64,000 nt of DNA from Hymenobacter puniceus (GTDB lineage Bacteria; Bacteroidota; Bacteroidia; Cytophagales; Hymenobacteraceae). The notes under the pieces are model-generated. The model saw nothing but the letters and a program-made list of their open reading frames with translations. It had not been told where the DNA came from and searched no databases. Below are positions 52,344 to 60,143 of this stretch, in pieces; the stretch's first letter is position 1; each line of letters opens with the position of its first letter. A program made the position numbers and the translations under genes. The DNA is taken from NCBI RefSeq assembly GCF_014333525.1, contig NZ_JACSCX010000004.1, positions 248,001 to 312,000 on the forward strand, written 5' to 3'.

Positions 52344-53444
52344 CTACCGATACTTTCTGCCCTTCCAGTCGAAGGAAAGCGGCAGCAGGCGAAATATGGC
52401 CAGGGCGGCGGTGAGGACAGGCGTGTAGAGCTCGAACAGCGGCAGCAGATGCAGCGGCGCACGACGGCCGGCGCGGCGGAAGCTGACGGCCGCCAGCACC
52501 CCTTGTAGCAGCATTTTGGCCAGCAAAACCAGACCCGCCGCCAGCGGACCGCCCAGCCAGCCCAGCGCCAGCAGCGCCGGATAGAAACCCGCGTAATAGA
52601 GCAGCCCACCTTTCAGCCACCACGGCAAACTCTCCACGCCGCGGCTCCAGCGGCGACGCTGGTGCAGCAACGCACCAAACGTGGGCATCGGCAAGCTCTC
52701 GGCCAGCACCTCGGGGCGAAACAGAATTCGGTAATGGAAACCATGCCGAAGCGTGGCGCGAAACAGCTCGAAGTCCTCGGTCACGGAAAACGGCAGCGCC
52801 TCGTAGCCGCCGGTGGCTTCATAAGCGGCGCGCGTCACCAGCATATTGTTGCCCATGGCCGTCACGGGCCTCCCCAGGTCGGATACCACCTGCACCAGCC
52901 CCAGCGAAATCAGCCAGTCGAGGCCCTGCAGCTTATCGAACAGGCGCGGGCCCTGCACCAGTGTAAGGCCCGTCACGGTGCCCACGCCCGGCTGCGTTTG
53001 GGCCAGCAGCGCCGAAACCCAGGTGTGGGGCACGGCAATATCGGCGTCGGTAATAAAGAAAAAGTCGGTGGTAGCAGCGCGGGTGAGGTGAGCCAGCACG
53101 TTGGCCTTGCCGCGGGCCGTGCCCAGCGTTTCTCGAATCGGCACCACCCGGAACGCGCCACCAAAACCCTGCATGGCCTGGCTGGCTGCCTCCGCGGTGC
53201 TGTCAGTGGAGCCGTCGTCGCCGAGCAGCACTTCCAGCAAGTGCGCCGGGTACTCCATCTGCCGGATGGCCTGTAGGCAGCGCCCAATGGCCGCCGCCTC
53301 GTTGCGGGCCGCAATCAGGACACTCACGCGCGGCAACGGCTCCGGCAACGGCCCCGGCTGACTGCCGCGCCGCACGGCCAGCAGCAGCGTGGACGTCGCC
53401 AGAATCAGAAACCAGCCGGCCAGAAAGAGCGTGAGGAAAAGCAA
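52344..53444 (-). CDS. Glycosyltransferase family 2, membrane-bound
   Basis: A 366-residue processive-type GT2. An N-terminal membrane span precedes the catalytic domain VSVLIAARNEAAAIGRCLQAI, LLGDDGSTDSTAE, FFITDADIAVPHTW (metal-binding Asp-Ala-Asp), TEDFELFR (catalytic Glu-Asp) and HQRRRWSRG (the Q-x-x-R-W motif). C-terminal membrane spans follow. It transfers sugar from a nucleotide donor during polysaccharide synthesis. No ATG is available before residue 63. The start is TTG 53444, only 4 nt from a dispersed 20-bp repeat, and an in-frame stop lies 9 codons upstream. Confidence 0.9.
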   Translation of the reverse strand: MLFLTLFLAGWFLILATSTLLLAVRRGSQPGPLPEPLPRVSVLIAARNEAAAIGRCLQAIRQMEYPAHLLEVLLGDDGSTDSTAEAASQAMQGFGGAFRVVPIRETLGTARGKANVLAHLTRAATTDFFFITDADIAVPHTWVSALLAQTQPGVGTVTGLTLVQGPRLFDKLQGLDWLISLGLVQVVSDLGRPVTAMGNNMLVTRAAYEATGGYEALPFSVTEDFELFRATLRHGFHYRILFRPEVLAESLPMPTFGALLHQRRRWSRGVESLPWWLKGGLLYYAGFYPALLALGWLGGPLAAGLVLLAKMLLQGVLAAVSFRRAGRRAPLHLLPLFELYTPVLTAALAIFRLLPLSFDWKGRKYR

Positions 53445-53448
53445 ATTA

Positions 53449-53468
53449 ATGTGCTGATTATTGATGTG
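53449..53468. repeat. Dispersed 20-bp repeat ATGTGCTGATTATTGATGTG
   Basis: ATGTGCTGATTATTGATGTG lies immediately upstream of the GT2 start codon. Nearly the same text (ATATGCTGATTATTGATGTG) occurs at 62284-62303, where it forms an arm of an inverted repeat. Confidence 0.6.
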
Positions 53469-53488
53469 TTAATGAGTTGCTCAGGACC

Positions 53489-53581
53489 GTCATGCAGAGC
53501 GCAGCGAAGCATCTCGCGTGCTGATGCTGGATCATTCTTACAACGTCAGCACGCGAGATGCTTCGCTGCGCTCTGCATGAC
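53489..53581. repeat. Palindromic repeat, GTCATGCAGAGCGCAGCGAAG family
   Basis: 36-bp arms at 53489-53524 and 53546-53581 with a 21-nt loop, almost identical in sequence and spacing to 20793-20891. It lies in the gap between the deacetylase and GT2 genes. Confidence 0.85.
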
Positions 53582-53601
53582 GTCCTGATTTTGTTCTCAT
53601 G

Positions 53602-54240
53602 CTACAACAGCTCAAACGAATACCCTTGTTCAGCGCAGCTCTCCAGGTAGCGGGGCAGCACGGCGCGCATGTTCTGGCGGGCCTTGTGGCTGTCGTGAAA
53701 CACAACGATAGCGCCGGGGCGAGTGTGGGCCAAAGCGGCCCGCAGGCAGGTTTCGGGCGGGTAGGTGGCGTCGTAGTCGTAGGTGAGCAAATCCCACATG
53801 ATGAGGCGGTAGTGGGGGTGCAGCGCGGCCGCCTGGGCGCGGGTAAGGCGGCCGTAGGGCGGGCGCAGCAGTGGCCGGGTTTCTGGCTGCGGTAGCAGCG
53901 CATCCAGCGCCTGCTGGCAGCGCGCCACTTCCTGCAGATACTGCGGCAGCGGCGTGCGCCAGCCACTCACGTGGTGGAAGGTGTGGTTGGCTAGCCGATG
54001 CCCGGCGGCCAGCACCTGCCGGGCAATGTCCGGGTGCTTCTCTAGGTTGTCGCCGACGCAGAAGAACGTGGCGCGGGCGCTGTAGCGGGCCAGCTGCTCC
54101 AGCACAAAGGGCGTTTCTTCGGGAATGGGTCCGTCGTCGAAGGTAAGGTAGAGTGGTTTCTCCCCTACCCGCACCGGCCCGCGCCACTCAGTGTGCGGCA
54201 GCCAGCGTTGCATGATTTCAGGGAGGCGGTGGACACGCAT
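53602..54240 (-). CDS. Polysaccharide deacetylase (NodB domain)
   Basis: A 212-residue carbohydrate esterase 4 enzyme. The motifs are YLTFDDGPIPEET (catalytic and metal-binding Asp), HRLANHTFHH (metal-binding His pair), RPPYGRLT and the later hydrophobic WDLLTYDYD. No signal peptide is visible, so it is either cytosolic or exported by another route. It removes N-acetyl groups from amino-sugar polymers or lipid-linked precursors. It lies between GT4 and GT2 genes on the same strand, so it probably modifies the polymer made by this cluster. Confidence 0.92.
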   Translation of the reverse strand: MRVHRLPEIMQRWLPHTEWRGPVRVGEKPLYLTFDDGPIPEETPFVLEQLARYSARATFFCVGDNLEKHPDIARQVLAAGHRLANHTFHHVSGWRTPLPQYLQEVARCQQALDALLPQPETRPLLRPPYGRLTRAQAAALHPHYRLIMWDLLTYDYDATYPPETCLRAALAHTRPGAIVVFHDSHKARQNMRAVLPRYLESCAEQGYSFELL

Positions 54241-54245
54241 AGGCT

Positions 54246-54395
54246 TTCAATTAAAAATTGAAAATGGTGATAATTGAGGCTAACAATATCGGGAGTGATA
54301 GTAGGCCAATGTCCGCCTGTACTGGGTGCGTAATGATTTGCAGAAGACAATAGGCGCTCATCATTTTTAATTCTTAATTCTCAATTATTAATTGC
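54246..54395. repeat. AT-rich inverted repeat
   Basis: TTCAATTAAAAATTGAAAAT near 54246 and TGATAATTGAG face TAATTCTCAATTATTAATTG near 54376-54395. The simple AT-rich units form an imperfect hairpin across the GT4-deacetylase gap; the right arm reaches the last codons of the GT4 gene. Confidence 0.45.
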
Positions 54396-55511
54396 CGCAA
54401 GCACCGCCTCCCACAGCACTTCGGCGCTGTGCTGCCAGGAGTAGCGGTTCACGTTTTGTAGGCCCTTTTCGATGAGTGAAGCGCGTAGTTCGGGCTCCTG
54501 CTGCAGGCGCACCAGCGCGTCGGCAATGGCGCTGAAATCCTGTGGGTTGGCGAGCAGGGCCGCGCCGCCGGCTACTTCAGGCATGGAACTGCAGTCGGAA
54601 GTCAGGACCGGGGAGGCGCAGGCCTGGGCCTCGATGATGGGAATGCCGAAGCCTTCGAGCAGCGGCACGTAGACGGTAGCGTAGGCGGCGGCGTAGAGCT
54701 GCACCAGCTCTTCTTCCGTCACGCGGCCGGTCAGATGCACATCGTGGCGAAACTGCAGCTGCTGGTATACATCGAACATGGGGCCGGCCTTCCAGGCTGT
54801 GCGACCCACGATAAGCAGCTTGGTAGCGGCGCCGGTACGCTGCTTGAACGCGTCGAAGGCCAGCAGCAGGTTCGTTAGGTTTTTGCGCGGGTGCAGGGCG
54901 CCCACAAACAGAAAGTAAGGGTTGCCGGCCGCGTACCGCTCCCGCGTGGTCGTCTGTACGGCCTGCGGCTGGGGCTGGAAGTGCGCATCTGCCGCGTTGC
55001 CGGCCACCCGGATTTTGCCGGGCGCCACGCCATACGTGCGCACCAGATCCTGCCGCGTAGCCTCCGACACGGCCACCAGCTGCGCCGAAGCGCGGGCAAA
55101 ACGAGGCGCAAAAAACTGGTAGTACCGATGTTCCAGCCCGCTCATGTGCTCCGGAAAATGCTCGAAAGCCAGATCATGAAACACCGTGACGCGGGGCACG
55201 CTGGTAGCCAGCGTGGTATAGCCGTCGGGGCTGAGGAACACGGCCGGCCGGTGCCGCCGCAGCCACAGTGCCACGGCCCCCTCAAACCACGCCACCCACA
55301 GAAACGGGTGCCGCGCCGACGGCAGCAGCACATGCGGCACCACGTTGGGGCCCGTCAGGTAGCGCGCATCAAAAGCCCGATCGAACAGCAGGTGAAACGT
55401 ATGCTCGGGGTGTGCCGCTACCAACTGCTTCAGCGTCTCGAACGTGAAACGCCCAATGCCCTCCAGCTGGCCGCCGGGCAACAGAAAGCGGGTGTTAACG
55501 GCGATGTGCAA
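54381..55511 (-). CDS. Glycosyltransferase family 4
   Basis: A 376-residue GT-B enzyme. Visible are the N-terminal FLLPGGQLEGIGRFTFETLKQL (donor-domain glycine loop), VFHDLAFEHFPEHMSG, VSEATRQDLVRTYGVAPGKI, YFLFVGALHPRKNLTNLLLAF, and the C-terminal acceptor-type motif PLLEGFGIPIIEAQACASPVLTSDCSSMPEVAGGAALL (E-x7-E). It adds a sugar, probably to a lipid-linked intermediate. The start is TTG 55511 (then HIAVNTRF): no in-frame ATG exists upstream, where a tandem AGGTGAC repeat begins within 15 nt. Confidence 0.92.
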   Translation of the reverse strand: MHIAVNTRFLLPGGQLEGIGRFTFETLKQLVAAHPEHTFHLLFDRAFDARYLTGPNVVPHVLLPSARHPFLWVAWFEGAVALWLRRHRPAVFLSPDGYTTLATSVPRVTVFHDLAFEHFPEHMSGLEHRYYQFFAPRFARASAQLVAVSEATRQDLVRTYGVAPGKIRVAGNAADAHFQPQPQAVQTTTRERYAAGNPYFLFVGALHPRKNLTNLLLAFDAFKQRTGAATKLLIVGRTAWKAGPMFDVYQQLQFRHDVHLTGRVTEEELVQLYAAAYATVYVPLLEGFGIPIIEAQACASPVLTSDCSSMPEVAGGAALLANPQDFSAIADALVRLQQEPELRASLIEKGLQNVNRYSWQHSAEVLWEAVLAAINN

Positions 55512-55517
55512 GGTTGG

Positions 55518-55558
55518 GTGATGAGGTGACAGGTGACAGGTGACAGGTGACAGGTGAC
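55518..55558. repeat. Tandem 7-bp repeat (AGGTGAC)5
   Basis: Five head-to-tail copies of AGGTGAC fill 55524-55558, preceded by GTGATG. The opening words GTGATGAGGTGACAGGTGA are also found at 169-187. The tract lies directly upstream of the TTG start of the GT4 gene, a location where copy-number change could alter translation. Confidence 0.75.
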
Positions 55559-55568
55559 AAAGGTAGCT

Positions 55569-55688
55569 GTCATCCTGAGCAGAGCGAAGGAACTTATCAC
55601 GTCAGAACGACTCAGCGAACCTCAGCGGGAACCTCGTCGAAATGACATGTGCCGGCGTGATAAGGTCCTTCGCAAGCTCAGCATGACA
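55569..55688. repeat. Imperfect palindromic repeat, GTCATCCTGAGC family
   Basis: TGTCATCCTGAGCAGAGCGA near 55569 is complemented imperfectly by TCCTTCGCAAGCTCAGCATG ending at 55688, with inner GTGATAAG/CTTATCAC segments. It is a diverged relation of the GTCATTCCGAGCGGAGCGAG type and fills the flippase-GT4 gap. Confidence 0.65.
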
Positions 55689-55694
55689 AGCGGT

Positions 55695-57197
55695 TCACCT
55701 CTTTAGCAGCTGCCGCAACTCGGCTACCTGCACAATACGGATCAGGAACAGGATGCCCACGAAGCTGAGGCCGGCCAGCACCGATTCCGGCAGCCAATGT
55801 AGGTGCAAACCCATCTGTAGGGCCGCCCACACACCGCACAGCAGCCCAAACGCCAGCGCCAGCCGCGCCAACCACGCCCACGGCACCGGCACGCCCGTCC
55901 GCCGATGCACCAGCCACAGGTAGCCCACCGACACAAACACGGCGCACACCAGCGTGTTGATGGCCCCAGCCACCGCCCCCAGCCGCGGCAGCAACACCAG
56001 GTTCAACCCTACGTTCAGCACAATGCTGAGTCCTACCAGCCAGCTTACCGGCCGCTCGTGGTTGGTGCTGGTGAGCAACGTGCTATAGATGGCAAAGAAA
56101 GCATGCACCAGCACGCTCACGAACAGAATCTTGAGACAGAGCGCCATACGGGCCACTTCCAGCGGGGTGCTGTGCGTGAACTGCCAGAATAGCACCTCAC
56201 CCCGAAACAGCACGAAGCCGCAAATCAGCAGCATGGGCACCGTGACCACGCGCTGGCCAAACCAGAGCAGGTCTTTTTGCTCCTGCGGCCGGCCGGTGGC
56301 GTGGGCGAACTTGGCAAAAAACAGCGGCAGCACCGTCCAGAGGTACATCATCATGGTATCCAGCCAGCGGTAGGCAGCGGCGTAGTAGCTGGCTTCCTGC
56401 GCCGACACCAGCCGCTCCAGCATCAGCATATCAATCCGCTCATTCAGGCCATACACCAGCGTAATAAAGGCCAGCGGCAAACTGGCTTTGAGCACCGTGC
56501 GGGCCTGGCCCACCTGCAGCCGGAACCGCACCCGCCCATAGAGCCGCCCAATGACGCCGTAGAGCACCACAAATGTGAAGCCCACGGCCAGCGTGCGGGC
56601 GCTCACGTAGCGGTCCAGCGAAATACCGATGGGCACCAGCAGTAGCACTAGCCCCAGCAGCAGAAACTTTTCCAGCACCGACAGCAGCGCATCGGTATTG
56701 AAGCGTTGATGCGCCTGCAGCACGCCCCGCAAAAACAGCGTAAACTGCGCCAGCAGCAAGCCGCCCGCCGTGAGGCCGAGCAGCGTGAGCGTGTGGCCGC
56801 GGTAGCCCAGCAGCCAGCCAATGCCCAGCGTAGCCAGTAAAAACAGCCCCGACAGCCAGCCTTTCAGTGGGAGCAGCGTCGGGAAATACTCGGTCAGGAA
56901 GTTGGGATTAGCTGCCACCCGCTTGGTGGTCAGCTGCGTGGTGCCCAGGTCCGATACCTGCGCCACGATGGTAGCCAGCGTGAACAAGGCCGTAAACGTG
57001 CCGAACGCCGCGTGCCCCAGCCGGTCCTGCACCAGGTTTTCCACCACCACCCAGCCGGGCTTCACCAGCAGATTGAGCAGCACTACAAAGCTGATATTTC
57101 CGAAAAAGCGTTTGATAGAGGCTAGGAATAGAGGATGGGCCGCGAAAATACGATAGTCGGCGCAAGAACCCGCAGGCAGACGCTGGGCCGGGCGCAT
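55695..57197 (-). CDS. Wzx-like polysaccharide flippase (MOP family)
   Basis: A ~500-residue membrane protein with 12-14 predicted spans of the MATE/MOP polysaccharide transporter type. FFGNISFVVLLNLLVKPGWVVVENLVQDRLG is the first helix region. Mid-protein GLNERIDMLMLERLVSAQEASYYAAAYRWLDTMMM and LSIVLNVGLNLVLLPRLGAVAGAI are typical of Wzx proteins. It flips lipid-linked oligosaccharide to the periplasm. The start is uncertain: ATG 57197 or 57230 would give an unusually long N-terminus, and a -7-like CGTATTTTCG on this strand (57144-57153) even hints at a start further in. It diverges from the wzz gene. Confidence 0.88.
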   Translation of the reverse strand: MRPAQRLPAGSCADYRIFAAHPLFLASIKRFFGNISFVVLLNLLVKPGWVVVENLVQDRLGHAAFGTFTALFTLATIVAQVSDLGTTQLTTKRVAANPNFLTEYFPTLLPLKGWLSGLFLLATLGIGWLLGYRGHTLTLLGLTAGGLLLAQFTLFLRGVLQAHQRFNTDALLSVLEKFLLLGLVLLLVPIGISLDRYVSARTLAVGFTFVVLYGVIGRLYGRVRFRLQVGQARTVLKASLPLAFITLVYGLNERIDMLMLERLVSAQEASYYAAAYRWLDTMMMYLWTVLPLFFAKFAHATGRPQEQKDLLWFGQRVVTVPMLLICGFVLFRGEVLFWQFTHSTPLEVARMALCLKILFVSVLVHAFFAIYSTLLTSTNHERPVSWLVGLSIVLNVGLNLVLLPRLGAVAGAINTLVCAVFVSVGYLWLVHRRTGVPVPWAWLARLALAFGLLCGVWAALQMGLHLHWLPESVLAGLSFVGILFLIRIVQVAELRQLLKR

Positions 57198-57239
57198 AGT
57201 TGGCAGCCCGCGGCCAGCATACTGGTCCATTCTTCCTAC

Positions 57240-57268
57240 TTGATTCTTGCCCGATTGCACTAGCTTTG
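57240..57268 (+). promoter_or_regulatory. Promoter of the wzz gene
   Basis: A -33-type TTG (57240-57242) is separated by 18 nt from TAGCTTTG (57261-57268), an exact TAnnTTTG. This is the best full promoter match in the window. Transcription would start near 57274, about 55 nt before ATG 57330. Confidence 0.6.
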
Positions 57269-57329
57269 CTGCGTTGTGGTGGAGCCGAAGGACCGGCACC
57301 CCCGCAGTAGCTTGTCTTTTCGCTCCTCT

Positions 57330-58397
57330 ATGTCATCCCGATCTTATTCGCTGCTGGGCCTGTGGCCGGTTATCAATCGTTGGAAGTATCTGGTGCTCGG
57401 GGCCGTGGCGCTGGCGCTGGTAGTTAGTGCAGTAGTGGCGCTGCTGATGCCCAATGTCTACAAGTCCACATCGGTTTTCTACCCCACCAACCCCAACACC
57501 ACCGACCCCGACCGGATTGTGACGGAAGGCGGCAAGCTGGAGCTGGGCGGCCGCAACGAAGATCTGGACCGGGTTATCACCATCGGGCAGTCGCAGCCGG
57601 TGGCCGAGGGCATCATCCGGCGCTTTAAGCTGCACGAGCACTACAAAGTGGGCAAGCCCGGCGACGACATTGCCGACAACGCCGCGCTCAATGAATTCAC
57701 CAGCAACCTCAACATCGTTCATAACGACCGGGACGCCATCGAGCTGACCTTTCTGGACACCGACAAGGTACTGGCGGCCCGGATCGTGAATGCTATGGTG
57801 CAGAGCATCGACTCCGTCAACCAGCAGCTCACGTTTGCCAACCGCCGCAAGGTGCTGGGCCTCTACGAGCAGCGCCGCAAGTTTCTGGAGCGCGAATACC
57901 AAAGCACCTACGACAGCCTGCTAACCGGCCGCCGCCGCTACGGCGTGTATGGCCTGGCCTTGGAATCCCGGTATCTGGCCAAGGAAATCATTGAAACTGA
58001 AAGCGCACTGCGGCGCGCCGAGGGTGAAGGCAACAGCAGCAAAGCCGCCGGTTTGCGCCGCGCCCTGCGTGCCCTCACTACCTCCGACGGTGGTAACATC
58101 TTCAATCTGGAAAGCTATTCGGCCGGCATCGACCGGATGAACACGCTCTACGCCCGCTTCAACGACGTGCAGGGCCGCCTGCTCAAGGCCCGCAGCGACT
58201 ACGAATCGGCCAGTCTAAGCATCAGTGGCAAGATTTCCAGCATCTACGTGGTGCAGGAAGCCTACCCTGCCACCCGCAAGGCCGCGCCGGTGCGCTGGTT
58301 TATCGTGCTGTCGTCGGTGCTCGTGACGTTTGCCTTCTCCGTCATCTTCATCACGCTGCTGGAGCTCTACCGCGGCAATCTGTCGATCAAGAATTAG
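57330..58397 (+). CDS. Wzz/chain-length determinant-like protein
   Basis: A 355-residue inner-membrane protein with the layout of polysaccharide co-polymerases: one span near residues 22-42 (YLVLGAVALALVVSAVVALLM), a large periplasmic helical domain (KSTSVFYPTNPNTTDPDRI, FLERE coil, AEGEGNSSKAAGLRRAL), and a second span near 325-345 (WFIVLSSVLVTFAFSVIFIT). There is no cytosolic tyrosine-kinase domain, so it is the Wzz type rather than a BY-kinase fusion. It sets chain length together with the ligase/polymerase gene downstream. The start is ATG 57330. Confidence 0.9.
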   Translation: MSSRSYSLLGLWPVINRWKYLVLGAVALALVVSAVVALLMPNVYKSTSVFYPTNPNTTDPDRIVTEGGKLELGGRNEDLDRVITIGQSQPVAEGIIRRFKLHEHYKVGKPGDDIADNAALNEFTSNLNIVHNDRDAIELTFLDTDKVLAARIVNAMVQSIDSVNQQLTFANRRKVLGLYEQRRKFLEREYQSTYDSLLTGRRRYGVYGLALESRYLAKEIIETESALRRAEGEGNSSKAAGLRRALRALTTSDGGNIFNLESYSAGIDRMNTLYARFNDVQGRLLKARSDYESASLSISGKISSIYVVQEAYPATRKAAPVRWFIVLSSVLVTFAFSVIFITLLELYRGNLSIKN

Positions 58398-58398
58398 T

Positions 58399-58505
58399 TG
58401 TTAGGGCTTAGGCAATAGGGCCTGGGGCTTAGGTTATTTATCAGCTTAACCTCCAGTTAACAATCCCTATTCCCTAAGCCCTAGGCCCTATTGCCTAAGC
58501 CCTAC
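58399..58505. repeat. Inverted repeat built of TAGGGCTTAGGCAATAGGGCC
   Basis: The left arm begins TTAGGGCTTAGGCAATAGGG at 58402 and the right arm is its near-perfect complement ending at 58504, GCCCTATTGCCTAAGCCCTA. It fills the wzz-ligase gap and ends immediately before the ATG of the ligase, so it makes up that gene's leader. The wording is shared with 52079-52336 and, more loosely, 21895-22006. Confidence 0.7.
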
Positions 58506-59960
58506 ATGAAACCCCTGTCTTCCCTGCGGCCGCAATTCACCGACCAGCGCCTTTTTATGGCGTTTGTGGGGCTGTTGCTGAGTTGTGGCACGGCGGCTAT
58601 GCTGCGCTCGGCGGGGTGGCTGGCGCTTCCGGTGGCGGCGCTGGGCGTGGGCGTGCTGCTCGTAGATTGGCGCTGGGTGTACTACATTCTGCTGGCCACA
58701 CTAGCCTTCTCGGTGGAAGTGGCGCTGCCCGGCGGCCTGAGCATGGACGTGCCTTCGGAGCCGCTGCTGCTGGTGCTGCTGGTTTGCTTTGTGGTGAGCA
58801 TATTGCTGGGTGGTAGCCAGGTGCCGGCCCGCGTCTGGACGCACCCGCTGGTGGTGCTGATGGGGCTGGCGCTGCTGTGGTCGGTAGTGAGCACGGCGTT
58901 TTCGGTGAACACGCTCAAGTCGGTGAAGTACCTGCTGGCTAAGACGTGGTACATCGTGCCTTTTGTGTTTGTGACGCTGGCCGTGGTGCGCCGCGCCCAG
59001 GACATCTGGCGGCTGGTGGCGCTGTTTGCGGCGGGCGTGTGCGCCACCGTGGTGTACACCATGCTGCGCCACGCCGCCAAGGGCTTCGGCTTCGATTCTA
59101 TTAACTGGGCCATTCAGCCGTTCTACCACAACCACGTGCTGTACGCCGCCACGGCCGCGCTGCTGGTGCCGCTGGCCTTCTATGCCGCCCGCGACGCTAC
59201 TTCGCGCGGCGCGCGTTGGCTCTGGTACACAGTGGTGCTGATTGCCGTAGGTGGCGTGCTGCTCTCCTATACCCGCGCCTCCATGCTGTCATTAGTGGTG
59301 GCTGGGCTGTACTTCGGCATTATCCGGCTGCGCCTGACGCGGGTGGTGCTGGTGGTAGCCAGCGTGGGCACGTTGCTCACCACGGCCTATTTCGTGCGCG
59401 ACAACACCTATATGCTGTACGCGCCGGAGTTCGAGAAAACCATCTTCAACGGCGGCAACTTCGAGAAGCACCTGGAGGCCACCTACAAGCTGCAGGACGT
59501 ATCGGGCATGGAGCGGGTGTACCGCTGGGTGGCGGCGGCCCACATGATTGCCGACAAGCCCCTGACCGGCAGCGGCCCGTCCACGTTCTACCCCGAGTAC
59601 AAGCGCTATACGGTGCGCAGCTTCCGCACCTACGTGAGCGACAACCCGGAAAAATCCACCACCCACAACTACTTCCTGCTGCAGCTGGCCGAGCAGGGCG
59701 TGCCGGGCTTTTTGCTGTTTGTGGCACTGGTATTCACGGCACTGCTGCTCGTGGAGCGCCTTTACCACCGCGCCCAGACCGCCCAGCACCGCCGCCTCGT
59801 GATGGCCGCCGGCCTGTCGTTGGTCATCACAGTGTTTCACCTGCTGCTCAACGAGTTGGTGGAGGTTGATAAGATTGGCTCCTTCTACTACATTTCGATG
59901 GCCATCCTGATCCGGGTGCAGCTGTGGGTAGAAGACGACGAGCAGGCCCGGGCCGCATAG
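58506..59960 (+). CDS. O-antigen ligase / Wzy family protein
   Basis: A 484-residue membrane protein with 11-12 predicted spans. The Wzy_C (O-antigen ligase) loop lies near residues 310-390, with MERVYRWVAAAHMIADKPLTGSGPSTFYPEYKRYT (the conserved G-x-G-P-x-T-F) and TTHNYFLLQLAEQGVPGFLLFV. Such proteins either polymerise repeat units (Wzy) or ligate polymer to an acceptor (WaaL); sequence alone cannot decide. The start is ATG 58506 (MKPLSSLRPQF), directly after an inverted repeat that separates it from wzz. Confidence 0.9.
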   Translation: MKPLSSLRPQFTDQRLFMAFVGLLLSCGTAAMLRSAGWLALPVAALGVGVLLVDWRWVYYILLATLAFSVEVALPGGLSMDVPSEPLLLVLLVCFVVSILLGGSQVPARVWTHPLVVLMGLALLWSVVSTAFSVNTLKSVKYLLAKTWYIVPFVFVTLAVVRRAQDIWRLVALFAAGVCATVVYTMLRHAAKGFGFDSINWAIQPFYHNHVLYAATAALLVPLAFYAARDATSRGARWLWYTVVLIAVGGVLLSYTRASMLSLVVAGLYFGIIRLRLTRVVLVVASVGTLLTTAYFVRDNTYMLYAPEFEKTIFNGGNFEKHLEATYKLQDVSGMERVYRWVAAAHMIADKPLTGSGPSTFYPEYKRYTVRSFRTYVSDNPEKSTTHNYFLLQLAEQGVPGFLLFVALVFTALLLVERLYHRAQTAQHRRLVMAAGLSLVITVFHLLLNELVEVDKIGSFYYISMAILIRVQLWVEDDEQARAA

Positions 59961-60075
59961 TTGTTAGTTGTTCGTTTCTAGTTGTCGGTGAAAAGAACTT
60001 GAACGACCTGACAACTGACAACCAGCAACTGACAATTCCCCGCCAACATCTATCAACCCACTACTAACAACTAAT
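59961..60075. repeat. Imperfect inverted repeat of TAGTTGTTAG-type units
   Basis: TAGTTGTTAGTTGTTCGTTT begins at 59960 after the ligase stop; CAACTGACAACCAGCAACTG and ACTAACAACTAAT follow near 60016-60075 in the opposite sense. It fills the ligase-methyltransferase gap. The wording is unlike the other families but built on the same principle. Confidence 0.45.
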
Positions 60076-60087
60076 ATCTCTAGCCTG

Positions 60088-60095
60088 TACCTTCG
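60088..60095 (+). promoter_or_regulatory. Candidate variant -7 element (TACCTTCG)
   Basis: TACCTTCG, identical to 12389-12396. It lies 48 nt before ATG 60144 and could drive the methyltransferase gene separately from the ligase. Confidence 0.3.
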
Positions 60096-60143
60096 CCAAA
60101 GGCAGCAGTGCCCGCACCTATTTCCCTTCTTTTGCCACTGACG

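Noticed and set aside
16997..53581. Palindromic repeats as a dispersed CRISPR or as insertion-sequence ends
   Set aside because: They are single palindromes in gene gaps, not regular arrays, and no transposase lies between or beside any pair.
55524..55558. CRISPR-like tandem repeat
   Set aside because: Units are 7 bp and directly adjacent with no spacers; no cas genes are present anywhere in the window.
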